A stretch of 24,326 bases of DNA. Source: Planctomycetota bacterium. GTDB taxonomy: Bacteria; Planctomycetota; Phycisphaerae; Sedimentisphaerales; Anaerohalosphaeraceae. The stretch spans positions 1 through 24,326 of the forward strand of contig DAOVVQ010000015.1 of assembly GCA_030637065.1 (NCBI GenBank), in the 5' to 3' direction. This document shows, in pieces, positions 1 through 8,785 of the stretch (position 1 is its first letter; every line of letters begins with the position of its first letter). The notes beneath the pieces were generated by a model. That model was not told the origin of the DNA, did no database searches, and saw nothing but the letters and a program-made list of their open reading frames with translations. Position numbers and translations under genes: made by a program.

Positions 1-1287
1 AGGCTCTTGGGGCCGTGGACGAAGGTCGTTGGTTTTAGCTCGAGCGATCCGTTGGGGATGGGGATGAGTAATACGACTACGGCGAATTTCTGGAAGGGCG
101 AGTTGTACACGCGATTCTGGACGAGGAAGATATTCAAGCAGATCATCGGCGCCAAACAAAAATACGGCTTTAAGGTCGTTGGCGGCGGAGGCGGAGCTTG
201 GCAGTGGGACAGGTACGATGACGAAACCAGCGATGAATGCCTCGACGTGGTTATCGAGGGCTATTTCGAGGGAGTGGGGCCGAAGCTCTTCGAGGATCTT
301 ATCGAAGGCAGAGAAACGCAATCTTATATATGTGAAAAGACAACCGCAGCCGACAGGATCCAGCCGATAGCGGGGCCGTCGATGCTGGGTATTGTCGAGT
401 TGTCGCGTGGGTGCGGGAGGGGATGCAAATTCTGTACTATGGCTGCGAAGAAGATGGCGCATGTCCCGCAGGATATCATCCTTGCCGACCTTCAGACGAA
501 CGTCGCCGCGGGGATACGCTCGGTCGTCAGCGGCACCGAGGATTTTTTCCGCTATGGCTCGGATAGCACGGCGCCGGATTTCGATAAGCTCGCGGGCCTG
601 CTTAAGGAGATGCAGAGGATCAAGGGCCTGTCGTTTATGCAGATCGACCACGGGAACATCACCTCGGTACTACAGCTTAGCGAGGTGCAGTTAAGGGAGA
701 TCAGGAAGCTTTTGACGTGGGAGCAAAAAACCGACTATCTGTGGGTCAATATGGGGATCGAAAGCGCTAACGGGCACCTCGTTGCAAAAAGCTGCTCGGG
801 CAAGATCGCACCCTTTAGGCCTGAAGACTGGAACGATATGGTCATCCAGGCCGCCGAGCGAATGGACAAGACGGGATTTTTTCCGGTATTCAGCGTAATA
901 CTCGGACTGCCGGGCGAAACTCGCGACGACGTCAAGCAGACACTTAAACTCATAAAAAAACTGCAAAAGTACCGGGCTGTTATCTTCCCGATTTTTTACG
1001 AGCCGCTGCGGATTGAAGAGATTCAAAATGACGGCAGGTTTACGATAGATAAGATCAGGGCCGACCACCTCGAACTTTACAGCTCCTGCTACGAGATCAA
1101 TTTTAAGAGAGTGCCCAAGCTCTTCTGGGACAACCAGCGGGCGGGCGGCGTCTCGTGGATAAAAAGGGCGATGCTCCAGATGCTCGGCAAGACAGAGGTT
1201 GTTTCATGGCGAAGGACATTCAGAAAAGTAGGCCGGCAGATAGACCGGCGATCACAATCCCCACTGGAATCGAATAATGCCGGATGA
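1..1287 (+). CDS. Radical SAM enzyme, probably cobalamin-binding type (5' end missing)
   Basis: The frame is open to the left edge (codons for Arg and Leu precede the first possible TTG start at 7), so the N-terminus lies outside the window. Counting from that TTG, the radical SAM cluster motif CGRGCKFC supplies C136, C140 and C143 for a 4Fe-4S cluster and SAM cleavage. The preceding 130 residues, with a GG-rich loop near 59-63 followed by a DVVIEGYFEG stretch, resemble the end of the B12-binding domain of B12-dependent radical SAM enzymes such as HpnP and BchE. This is likely but cannot be confirmed on a truncated domain. Further on, MGIESANGHL and the VILGLPGET segment are typical of the radical SAM barrel. 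The stop codon overlaps the next gene by 11 bases, so the two are probably translationally coupled. Its neighbours suggest methylation, ring formation or another radical step on an isoprenoid. The actual reaction is unknown. Confidence 0.85.
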   Translation, partial: RLLGPWTKVVGFSSSDPLGMGMSNTTTANFWKGELYTRFWTRKIFKQIIGAKQKYGFKVVGGGGGAWQWDRYDDETSDECLDVVIEGYFEGVGPKLFEDLIEGRETQSYICEKTTAADRIQPIAGPSMLGIVELSRGCGRGCKFCTMAAKKMAHVPQDIILADLQTNVAAGIRSVVSGTEDFFRYGSDSTAPDFDKLAGLLKEMQRIKGLSFMQIDHGNITSVLQLSEVQLREIRKLLTWEQKTDYLWVNMGIESANGHLVAKSCSGKIAPFRPEDWNDMVIQAAERMDKTGFFPVFSVILGLPGETRDDVKQTLKLIKKLQKYRAVIFPIFYEPLRIEEIQNDGRFTIDKIRADHLELYSSCYEINFKRVPKLFWDNQRAGGVSWIKRAMLQMLGKTEVVSWRRTFRKVGRQIDRRSQSPLESNNAG

Positions 1288-2947
1288 CCCCAAGACAAAC
1301 AGACAGACCGTCAAGCTGCCTCAGGAGAACATCCCGGCCACGAAGCAGCAGCGAAACCGGCTCTTAAAGGCGGTGCGGGAATATATCAGCGACGAGAAAC
1401 CCATCGGGCCGCTGCCGATCGAAGAGTTGAGGGTGCATTCCGAAAAGATCGTCGCCCGGGCCGGGCTGGACGAAACGTACACCGACTTCGCCGCGGTACT
1501 CGTAAGCAATGAGTTGTGGCGAGGCACTATTGCCGCTACGCCTTATGACAAGCGGTTATTACTTTTGCCGAAGTGCTTTCGCGACCACCTCAACTGTCCC
1601 GCTGCGTTCGACGAACTCGGGCTGCTCTGTGAGAATTGCGGGCGGTGCCTCAACGACGAATTCAAGGCACAGGCCGAGGAATTAGGCTACGCCGTCCTTA
1701 TCGCGGAAGGTTCGCCCGTTGTAATGTCGATGGTCAAGACCGGCCAGATCGAGGCGGTCGTAGGCGTAAGCTGCATGTCGGTACTCGAAAACGTATTTCC
1801 GTACATGGAGGCCGGCGCGATACCCAGCATTGCGATACCGCTGCTCTATGACGGCTGTGCGAACACCACCGTGGACGTGGAATGGGTCTGGGAGGCGATT
1901 TACGAAAACAGCACGGAACCGACGGGGATGGTGAACATCGAGCAGCTTCGCACCGAGGTTGAAAGCTGGTTCACGGAAGGATCCCTGACAAAACTCCTTG
2001 GCGACCCGCAGAGCCAGGTCGAAAAGCTCGCCTTAAAATGGCTGGCCCGCGCCGGGAAAAGATGGAGGCCGTTCCTTACCGCCGCGATTTGCGATGCGCT
2101 CGAGCAGGATGGCGGCAAATTGCGTGACGGGCTGATCGCCACCGCGGTCGCCGTCGAATGCTTCCATAAGGCGTCTCTCATTCACGATGACATCGAAGAC
2201 GGCGACAGCACGCGGTACGGCCAGAAAACGCTGCACGCCGAATTTGGGATTCCTATAGCTCTCAATGTCGGCGACTTCCTGCTTGGGCAGGGATACGACC
2301 TTCTTTCCAAACTGGACGTTGGCCAGGGCCGCAGGCTCAAGATGCTTAGCGCCGCCGCCGAGGGGCACCGGGCACTGTGCATCGGGCAGGGAAAGGAGCT
2401 GGCGTGGTTAAGGGAGCCTGAGCTGTTATCGTCGGAGAAGGTTATTGAGATATTCCGGCAGAAAACCGCTCCCGCCTTCGACGTTGCCTTAAAGCTCGGG
2501 GCATATCTGGCGGGCTCTGGCGACAGTTTGACCGAAATCCTGGCGCGCTACAGCCGGGCGCTTGGCGTCGGGTACCAGATCAGAGACGACATAGACGACT
2601 TCCAGTCCGGCGGGCAGGACTCGAGAATTGAAACGATCAGGCCGTCGCTGCTCTTTGCCTTAGCGGGCGAGCGGGCTAAAGGCGAACAAAAGCAGCTAAT
2701 AGACTCGATCTGGACCTCGGTAGCGAAACCGGCGGACGTTTTGGCGGAGATCGAAACGATCTTCGGCGAACTGAAGATCCAGCCGGCTGCAACGGAAATG
2801 ATGGAGGCCTGCAAAGCTGAGGCGATGTGCTGTCTGACGGACCTCGACAGCATCGCACTAAAGAGTTTGCTTAGACGGGTTATAAGCAAAATATTCAACG
2901 ACATACCGACCATAAAGAACCGGTCCGATTCAGCGGCCTCGCGATAA
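1277..2947 (+). CDS. DUF116 domain fused to polyprenyl diphosphate synthase
   Basis: A 556-residue two-domain protein. Residues about 90-210 match DUF116: LLLLPKCFRDHLNC, then the cysteine cluster C118, C121, C124 (CENCGRC), and later C166 and C194, which could bind a metal or Fe-S centre. Residues about 235-535 are a trans-prenyltransferase: GKRWRP (260-265) for diphosphate binding, the first aspartate-rich motif DDIED (304-308) and the second DDIDD (437-441). These enzymes condense isopentenyl diphosphate with an allylic diphosphate using Mg2+. The first motif has no two-residue insertion and the residue five before it is Ala299. A small residue there usually allows a long product, but Phe296 lies nearby, so chain length cannot be read with confidence. 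The start ATG overlaps the radical SAM gene. The 556 residues are about 200 to 250 more than a stand-alone synthase. Synthase identity is strong; the role of DUF116 is unknown. Confidence 0.9.
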   Translation: MPDDPKTNRQTVKLPQENIPATKQQRNRLLKAVREYISDEKPIGPLPIEELRVHSEKIVARAGLDETYTDFAAVLVSNELWRGTIAATPYDKRLLLLPKCFRDHLNCPAAFDELGLLCENCGRCLNDEFKAQAEELGYAVLIAEGSPVVMSMVKTGQIEAVVGVSCMSVLENVFPYMEAGAIPSIAIPLLYDGCANTTVDVEWVWEAIYENSTEPTGMVNIEQLRTEVESWFTEGSLTKLLGDPQSQVEKLALKWLARAGKRWRPFLTAAICDALEQDGGKLRDGLIATAVAVECFHKASLIHDDIEDGDSTRYGQKTLHAEFGIPIALNVGDFLLGQGYDLLSKLDVGQGRRLKMLSAAAEGHRALCIGQGKELAWLREPELLSSEKVIEIFRQKTAPAFDVALKLGAYLAGSGDSLTEILARYSRALGVGYQIRDDIDDFQSGGQDSRIETIRPSLLFALAGERAKGEQKQLIDSIWTSVAKPADVLAEIETIFGELKIQPAATEMMEACKAEAMCCLTDLDSIALKSLLRRVISKIFNDIPTIKNRSDSAASR

Positions 2948-2966
2948 GCAGGCAAGGCATTGTGAC

Positions 2967-3845
2967 ATGACCATGCGACAAGACATGTTAACTGCCGCAG
3001 CAAAGGCAAAAGGCGTATTGGGAGATTCTGCCGACCTTGTGGCCGGGTTCATCACCGGAAAGTTCAATCCCGATGGTGGATTTAAGGGCCGAACCGACCA
3101 AAGCGATCTGTATTACACCGTCTTTGGGCTCGAGGCGATGATGGCGCTTGGCCGGCCCGTTCCAGCAGAGCAAGTTCTGGGTTATGCAAACCGGTTCGGC
3201 AATGGCGACTCGCTGGACCTGGTACACTTAGCCTGCCTGATGCGCTGCTATGCAGACCTTTCGCGAGACCTTGACGGCGATGGCCGCGACGGGGCCCTCC
3301 GGCACATTCAGCGGCACCGAACCGATAACGGAGGATATAACCAGTCTGTCGGGAGCACTCACGGCACCGCTTATGGGTCGTTTCTGACGTTGGGCCTGTA
3401 CCACGACATCGCGGAGGATATGCCCGACAAAGATGGTGTCATAAGCAGCATTGGCGAACTGCGCAGGCCCGACGGGTCCTACACAAATGACACTGTTATC
3501 AAAGTCGGCTTAACACCGGCGACCGCTGCGGCTGTGGTGGTGCTGCATTATCTCGGTCAGGATGTTGACAGCCGTACCACCGAGTGGCTTTTGAAACAAT
3601 GCTGCGGCGAAGGCGGTTTTCTCGCTATGCCGCAGGCGCCGATGCCCGACATCCTCAGCACTGCAACCGCCCTGCACGCCCTTTCGCTGACAGGGGCATC
3701 CATCGAGGGCATCAAACAGCCGTGTCTGGATTTCGTAGACTCGTTGTGGAACCCCGCCGGCGGCTTTTGCGCAAACTGGGCGGACCAGACGATGGATTGT
3801 GAATATACATATTACGCGCTGCTGGCATTAGGGAGCCTGAGCTGA
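2967..3845 (+). CDS. Prenyltransferase-beta/terpene-cyclase-fold repeat protein
   Basis: A 292-residue protein made of alpha-alpha barrel repeats marked by Gly-Gly-aromatic turns: DGGFKG (36-41), NGGYNQ (121-126), DGSYTN (169-174), EGGFLA (215-220) and AGGFCA (264-269). The fold is shared by protein prenyltransferase beta subunits and squalene cyclases. Its end, DCEYTYYALLALGSL, is typical of this superfamily. By eye alignment with Rab geranylgeranyltransferase beta, Asp228 of PDILST fits the zinc-binding Asp. The Cys two residues later is Leu230, and the C-terminal His position is Tyr280, so the zinc site looks incomplete. There is no DXDD motif. It starts 19 bases after the prenyl synthase and ends 15 bases before the full-length cyclase, so it is very likely co-transcribed with them. 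It could be a partner, a lipid-binding barrel or a divergent transferase. Its substrate is unknown. Confidence 0.8.
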   Translation: MTMRQDMLTAAAKAKGVLGDSADLVAGFITGKFNPDGGFKGRTDQSDLYYTVFGLEAMMALGRPVPAEQVLGYANRFGNGDSLDLVHLACLMRCYADLSRDLDGDGRDGALRHIQRHRTDNGGYNQSVGSTHGTAYGSFLTLGLYHDIAEDMPDKDGVISSIGELRRPDGSYTNDTVIKVGLTPATAAAVVVLHYLGQDVDSRTTEWLLKQCCGEGGFLAMPQAPMPDILSTATALHALSLTGASIEGIKQPCLDFVDSLWNPAGGFCANWADQTMDCEYTYYALLALGSLS

Positions 3846-3860
3846 AAAACGGCACTGAGC

Positions 3861-5717
3861 ATGAACGTTGACAAAAATGACATCGATATAACGCTTAAGA
3901 ACATCAAGGCCCATCTGCTCACTGCGCGAAACGGCGACGGCCACTGGCGGGGCCGGCTCGCTTCGAGTGCTCTGGCTACCGCAACCGCGATCGGGGCCCT
4001 TACCACCGTCGACCGCAAGAAGCATCAACCGCTCATCAGGCGCGGGCTCGACTGGCTGGCGGCAAACGCGAACTTCGACGGAGGGTTCGGCGATACCACC
4101 AGGGACATAAGTAATGTCCCGGCGACCGTGCTTGCATGGGCCGCCTTCGGTATGGCTCAGGATACCCATCGCTATGAGGCGGCGGCCAGCGATGCCGAAT
4201 CGTGGATCAAGAGGCACCTTGGGACCGTCGACCCGGAAAACATCGTCAGGCAGATAACCGCCATTTACGGAACGGACCGGACATTTTCGGCGCCGATACT
4301 GATGATGTGCGCACTTGCCGGGCGGCTGGGCAAATCCGACAGTGCCTGGAAGCTGATCGACCCGTTGCCGTTCGAGCTGGCGATCTTCCCTCAGACGCTG
4401 TTCAGGTGGCTCAATCTCGGCGTGGTAAGTTACGCCCTGCCCGCACTTATCGCGATAGGGCAGGTGAGTTATCATGTTAATCCACCGGTAAATCTTTACC
4501 ATCGGCTGATCAGGCGGCTGGCGAGGCGAAAGTCGCTTAAGGTATTGAAAAACATCCAGCCGGTGCACGGCGGATTCCTCGAAGCGACCACGCTTACCAG
4601 TTTCACTGTTATCGCATTGGGTATCATAGGCCGAAAGAAGCATCATGTCGCAAAGAAGGGCATCGAATTCGTGATCGACTCGGTAAGGGACGATGGGGCC
4701 TGGCCGATCGATACGGACCTGGCGACGTGGCTTACCACGCTGTCGGTAAACGCCTTCGCGGAGGGTGCCGATTTTAGCGAGAACCTGCCCGCCGAAGATC
4801 GCAAAAAGATCCGGCAATGGCTCTTAGGGCAGCAGTACCGCACGCGCCATCCTTACACGCATTCGCCGCCGGGGGGATGGGCCTGGACCGACCGGCCCGG
4901 CGGAGTGCCGGATGCGGACGATACGGCTGGGGCGCTTATCGCACTGTATAAGCTTAATTCCACCGATCCGGAGGCGATACGGGCCGCCGGCGACGGCATA
5001 AACTGGCTCATCGGACTGCAAAACAAAGACGGCGGCATACCGACTTTTTGCAGCGGGAGAACGCAGCTCCAGTTCGACCAAAGCGCACCGGACCTGACTA
5101 TTCACGCCGCCCTGGCAATGAATACGTGGCTCGGCACCTTAAGCCCGTCCATGAAGGCGAAAGCTCAAAAGTCGATCCTGCGATGCCTTGACTATCTGGC
5201 CCGAACCCAAACCGAAGATGGGACGTGGTCGCCGCTCTGGTTTGGAAACCAGTTTACGGACGGGCAGGAAAATCCCGTCTACGGAACCGCGAGAGTGATA
5301 ATAGGCCTAAGCGGCTTGTCGCCGGAGTTCTATTCTGCTGAGACCGAAATGTTAGACACCGCAGCCGGATGGCTCCTGTCCGTGCAGAATGAAGACGGCG
5401 GCTTCGGCGGCTCGGGAGCGGTCGACTCATCGATCGAAGAAACAGCTCTTGCCCTCGATGCTCTGGCGACGCTGTCGGGTCGAATGAAAAAGGATCCGGA
5501 TCTCAAACGGAATATTAAACTCTCTGGCGAACAGATTAGGGATGCAATCGAAAATGCCGCTGGCTGGCTGATCGAAACAACCGGCCACGGCACCGAAATG
5601 ACCGCAACACCGATAGGGCTTTATTTCGCAAAGCTATGGTATTTTGAAAAACTCTACCCCTGGATATTCACCCTCGCGGCACTGCAAAAGGCAAGAAACC
5701 TCGATGGCTCTGCCTGA
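3861..5717 (+). CDS. Squalene-hopene-cyclase-like class II terpene cyclase
   Basis: A 618-residue protein of about the usual length for bacterial squalene-hopene cyclases (about 630). The catalytic DXDD motif is present as DADD at 351-354, in the context VPDADDTAGALIAL; Asp353 would be the protonating residue. QW-type repeats occur at 23-29 (RNGDGHW), 69-77, 274-282, 386-396, 449-456 (TQTEDGTW) and 509-516. NPVYGTARVIIGL (471-483) corresponds to the conserved YGT segment of the family. The C-terminus, LYFAKLWYFEKLYPWIFTL, matches the typical end of these cyclases. The enzyme should cyclise a polyene by protonation at the membrane. Whether the substrate is squalene or another long isoprenoid is not known; no squalene synthase gene lies in the window, while a prenyl diphosphate synthase is two genes upstream. 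It is the last gene of the plus-strand block. Confidence 0.9.
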   Translation: MNVDKNDIDITLKNIKAHLLTARNGDGHWRGRLASSALATATAIGALTTVDRKKHQPLIRRGLDWLAANANFDGGFGDTTRDISNVPATVLAWAAFGMAQDTHRYEAAASDAESWIKRHLGTVDPENIVRQITAIYGTDRTFSAPILMMCALAGRLGKSDSAWKLIDPLPFELAIFPQTLFRWLNLGVVSYALPALIAIGQVSYHVNPPVNLYHRLIRRLARRKSLKVLKNIQPVHGGFLEATTLTSFTVIALGIIGRKKHHVAKKGIEFVIDSVRDDGAWPIDTDLATWLTTLSVNAFAEGADFSENLPAEDRKKIRQWLLGQQYRTRHPYTHSPPGGWAWTDRPGGVPDADDTAGALIALYKLNSTDPEAIRAAGDGINWLIGLQNKDGGIPTFCSGRTQLQFDQSAPDLTIHAALAMNTWLGTLSPSMKAKAQKSILRCLDYLARTQTEDGTWSPLWFGNQFTDGQENPVYGTARVIIGLSGLSPEFYSAETEMLDTAAGWLLSVQNEDGGFGGSGAVDSSIEETALALDALATLSGRMKKDPDLKRNIKLSGEQIRDAIENAAGWLIETTGHGTEMTATPIGLYFAKLWYFEKLYPWIFTLAALQKARNLDGSA

Positions 5718-5769
5718 CCCAAACTGTCACCCCAACCGATGGTGGATGCCAGTGTGCAATCGCCCATCG

Positions 5770-5787
5770 GTCCCGATAAATCGGGAC
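5770..5787. terminator. Stem-loop between convergent genes
   Basis: A perfect 7-bp stem (GTCCCGA with TCGGGAC) and a TAAA loop lie in the 134-bp gap between the cyclase gene and the converging ygbA-like gene. The position suits a bidirectional terminator, but no T-run follows on either strand. The decamer GCCCATCGGT occurs at its left shoulder (5762-5771) and again at 5821-5830. It may instead be a dispersed structural repeat. Confidence 0.35.
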
Positions 5788-5851
5788 ACGCTGCCACCCT
5801 TGCTGCGGACTGCGGCATACGCCCATCGGTTTGCTGCGCAAACTCTGAGCA

Positions 5852-6184
5852 TTACTTCTTGCCCTTGCCCTTCCACCCGCGCACCAGGTGCCTGACCGCA
5901 AGAAGGGGATGTTTTTTTATCATTCGCGGGCCGGAATAACGCATCACCTCCTGAATTTGTTTGCGTAGTTCTGGTTTATAGCAATGGACCTTGCATTGGG
6001 CGCACGGCGGTTTATCGGGGGCAAACTGGCATTTGTCCAGACGCTGGTCGGCGTAATGTAAAAGCTCCCGGCAATCCGGGCACAAGCCATCTGCGGCAGT
6101 TGCGTGCTTGTCGGCACAATAGATCTCGATCATGAACCGGACCGTTTGCTTTTCCTTATCCATAGCGCCTTGGTCTTTCGCCAT
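5852..6184 (-). CDS. ygbA: YgbA-like (nitrous oxide-stimulated promoter family) cysteine-rich protein
   Basis: A 110-residue protein with the hallmark C-terminal segment of the YgbA family (PF11756 as recalled): KPPCAQCKVHCYKPELRKQI, followed by EVMRYSGPRM and a basic tail. Cysteines at 23, 35, 38, 52, 61, 64 and 68 suggest metal or Fe-S binding. In enterobacteria the homologous gene belongs to the nitric-oxide response; the biochemical function is not settled as far as I know. The ATG lies three bases after the stop of the upstream glycosyltransferase gene, so expression is probably coupled to that operon. The start could also be the internal Met8. The family call is based on the characteristic CxxCxxxCY...MRYSGPRM run. 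The role in this organism is unknown. Confidence 0.85.
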   Translation of the reverse strand: MAKDQGAMDKEKQTVRFMIEIYCADKHATAADGLCPDCRELLHYADQRLDKCQFAPDKPPCAQCKVHCYKPELRKQIQEVMRYSGPRMIKKHPLLAVRHLVRGWKGKGKK

Positions 6185-6187
6185 TAT

Positions 6188-7492
6188 CTACTCGCTCCCA
6201 CCATTGCCGGCTTCCTGGAAGGCCGCCACCATTTGTTCTGCATTCATGGCTACATCGAATTTTGCAAATATCGCTTCTCGTCCGCGTTTGCCCAACTGTT
6301 GCGCATGATCGCTGTCAAGCAGCAGGGGTTTGATCGCTTCGGCAAGCGCTGACGCCGAATCGCCGTCATACAGGACTCCGCCGCCGGTTTCTTCGAGCAG
6401 TTCCGTAAAGACCCCGATATCCGGCTCAACAACCGGGACTCCTGCTGCTAATGCCTCCAGGACGTACAAGCCGTATGCGACCGGATTCTTTTCGGGGACC
6501 GACAATACCGAAAGGCTTCGCAAAAAGCCGAACTTGCTTTCCCCTGCAAAGTCGGTCAGAAAGTCCACATCATCGGTTAGCCCGCAGTCACTTAGCCGGC
6601 GCCGAATGCCTTCTAAAAACGCCTTATCCGTGACGCTCTGGCCTCCCATTATCCTGAGCCGAACGTTCCTGAGCCTGTCGTCGCCCTTTAGAATGATAAA
6701 CGCCTCGATGAGCGTATCTAAGCCGCGATCGGCACACATCCGCGAAAGATAACCAATCGTAGGGACATCAGGCCTGCCCGCCTCCTCTTTGAAGTCGTCC
6801 AGCGATATCCCCGTATAAACCACACGCATCTTATCGCTGCCGATGGCGAGCCTTTCCTGCATTACGCCGGCAAAGTATTTGCTGACCGAGATGAACAGGT
6901 CGATATTGCCGTTGCGGCGACGAACCTCGTTCCACGCCTTTTCGGCATAGCCGAGCGACAGAGAATCAAGAAAACCGTCCTCATCCTGCAAAAGACAAAC
7001 GACAGGTACACCCAACTTTTCCTTCAATGCCCCAGCCAGACCAGCCAGGAGCACATTGGAAAGCACGACCACATCCGGACGATTGTCCTTGTCACAAAGC
7101 CAGCCGACCAGCCGGTCAAGCTCCTTTACCTGCCGGCCGTCAGGGCCTTTCAGCATGGAAAGCGTCATCTCGCCAAGATCGCGAGCACTGGTCATACCCA
7201 CCATCCTGCCGACCCACCTGAGCAGCCGATCCGAATCCCAGATACGGTCCAGCCACCGCGGCGTCCGTCGAAAGAGCCTCAGCTTCTGTTGAAGATAGAC
7301 GTTAACACCCCCAAAAAACACCGGCTCGGCCGCAACCTGCTTCTCCCTGCGGCCCTGAACGGGAAGGTACATCGGGATCATCAAAACATCATGCCCCAAA
7401 GCCCGCATGGCCCGAACGAGGGCGACATCACGCAGACAATTCTCACAGTAAAAATTGGCCCCGGAACCCGGAGTAAGCTGAGCAATACGCAT
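6188..7492 (-). CDS. GT4-family glycosyltransferase
   Basis: A 434-residue protein of GT-B fold. The N-terminal domain begins MRIAQLTPGSGANFYCENC with the glycine-rich acceptor-side loop. The C-terminal nucleotide-sugar domain begins near 245 (TIGYLSRMCADRGLDTLIEAF) and contains the donor-binding EX7E-like region YGLYVLEALAAGVPVVEP (340-357). These features fit retaining GT4 enzymes that transfer a sugar from a nucleotide donor to a lipid or glycan. No membrane segment or signal peptide is evident, so it probably acts at the cytoplasmic face. The C16/C19 pair (CENC) near the N-terminus is unusual for GT4 and may mark a subfamily. It starts 42 bases after the beta-propeller gene and is followed directly by the ygbA-like gene. 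Donor and acceptor are not predictable. Confidence 0.9.
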   Translation of the reverse strand: MRIAQLTPGSGANFYCENCLRDVALVRAMRALGHDVLMIPMYLPVQGRREKQVAAEPVFFGGVNVYLQQKLRLFRRTPRWLDRIWDSDRLLRWVGRMVGMTSARDLGEMTLSMLKGPDGRQVKELDRLVGWLCDKDNRPDVVVLSNVLLAGLAGALKEKLGVPVVCLLQDEDGFLDSLSLGYAEKAWNEVRRRNGNIDLFISVSKYFAGVMQERLAIGSDKMRVVYTGISLDDFKEEAGRPDVPTIGYLSRMCADRGLDTLIEAFIILKGDDRLRNVRLRIMGGQSVTDKAFLEGIRRRLSDCGLTDDVDFLTDFAGESKFGFLRSLSVLSVPEKNPVAYGLYVLEALAAGVPVVEPDIGVFTELLEETGGGVLYDGDSASALAEAIKPLLLDSDHAQQLGKRGREAIFAKFDVAMNAEQMVAAFQEAGNGGSE

Positions 7493-7534
7493 AAACGAAC
7501 ACCCCTAACCAGTTTGAGCCGATAAACGCGATAA

Positions 7535-8743
7535 TTACCGCACTGCCTCGAATGCATACAAAAAACCGTTGTCACAGCCGATCACGACCTTGTCCATCGC
7601 GATCGCAGGCGACGACATGACATCATCGCCGATATCGTAAGACCAGATTTTTTCGCCGCTGGTAAGCCTTACCATATAGACCCGTCCGTCGCCCGAGCCG
7701 AAGACGATCTTATCGCCGCAGATCACCGGGGAGCTGTCGATCTCGCCCTGCGTCTGAAAAGTCCACTTAACGCTGCCGTCGGCCCGGCTGAGGCAGTGCA
7801 GCCGCTTGTCGCGCGAGCCGAATATTATTACATCTTCGGCGACCGCAGGCGAAGAGAATATTGCATCCTCCGACCCGTCATATTCCCAGACGATTGCGCC
7901 TTCGGCGATATCGGCACACATGAAAATATCGTCGTAGTTGCCGACATAGACCCGACCGTCGGAGAGCGCCGCGGTTGCCGCGATATACGAACCGGTATCG
8001 ATCTGCTTGATACCGGCCCCGTCGGCGGAACTGACGACATGGATCATCGCATCGCACCCGCCGGCGATTACCTGGCCGTCATCAACCGCAGGCGAACCGT
8101 TGATATAATTATCCGTCTCATACATCCACACGCTATCGCCGCTGACCGAATCGACGCAATGAAGCCGACCGTCATAGCTGCCGACAATAATCCAAACACC
8201 GCCATCGGAGCCCTGCGTCCAGTTCGCCGAACCCATGATCTCGCCGCCGGTTTCGTACTTCCATTTAAGCTCGCCCGTCACCGCATCGAGACCGTAAAGA
8301 AAACCGTCCGAAGAACCGGCAAAGACCATACCCTCCACAGCACAAGGCGCCGCATCGACCGCCCCTTCGGTTTCGTAAGACCATATCCCGGCCCCCGTTT
8401 CGAGGTCGATGGCGTAAACATTGCCGTCGCCGGAGCCGACAAAAACCCGCCCGCCGGCGATAACGGCAGAGGACTTGATCGCATCGGTGGTCTCGAACTT
8501 CCACAGAAACCTCAAAGAATCCGGAAGCGAACCGGCTGCCAGCCCCAAATGCCCGCCGGCAAACCGAAACAAAGGCCAGCTTACGCCACCGGCACGGACC
8601 ACCTCTCCGGGCTGATCGCCGTCACTGGCCGGTTTAACGCCTTCGGTCTGTGGTCTGAGCAAAACGATCCGCCAGACCAGCAAGATCACCAGTGCAACAG
8701 CAATAACCACCACAACCACTCTGACTTTACCCTTCAACATCAT
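7535..8743 (-). CDS. Membrane-anchored PQQ-type beta-propeller repeat protein
   Basis: A 402-residue protein from the ATG at 8743, which has an AGGAG ribosome-binding site about 10 bases upstream; an in-frame TTG six bases earlier sits too close to it. After a short basic start, a hydrophobic segment (about residues 10-28) is a signal anchor. The rest consists of about seven blades, each with a repeated pattern of the type SSPAVAxDxVxxGSxDGxLYAxDxxTGxxxWxYET, the signature of PQQ-like/BamB-like WD-type propellers. It probably faces the periplasm as a binding or assembly scaffold; nothing here shows that it binds PQQ or is a dehydrogenase. It lies between the CDP-alcohol phosphotransferase and the glycosyltransferase on the same strand, which suggests a role in envelope biogenesis. 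Confidence 0.9.
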   Translation of the reverse strand: MMLKGKVRVVVVVIAVALVILLVWRIVLLRPQTEGVKPASDGDQPGEVVRAGGVSWPLFRFAGGHLGLAAGSLPDSLRFLWKFETTDAIKSSAVIAGGRVFVGSGDGNVYAIDLETGAGIWSYETEGAVDAAPCAVEGMVFAGSSDGFLYGLDAVTGELKWKYETGGEIMGSANWTQGSDGGVWIIVGSYDGRLHCVDSVSGDSVWMYETDNYINGSPAVDDGQVIAGGCDAMIHVVSSADGAGIKQIDTGSYIAATAALSDGRVYVGNYDDIFMCADIAEGAIVWEYDGSEDAIFSSPAVAEDVIIFGSRDKRLHCLSRADGSVKWTFQTQGEIDSSPVICGDKIVFGSGDGRVYMVRLTSGEKIWSYDIGDDVMSSPAIAMDKVVIGCDNGFLYAFEAVR

Positions 8744-8785
8744 CTGCAAAAAACTCCTGCCTCAAGCTCAGGTTATTATTATACG

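Noticed and set aside
3828..4817. Open frame of 329 codons on the minus strand
   Set aside because: It is antisense to the DXDD cyclase, with no recognisable domain.
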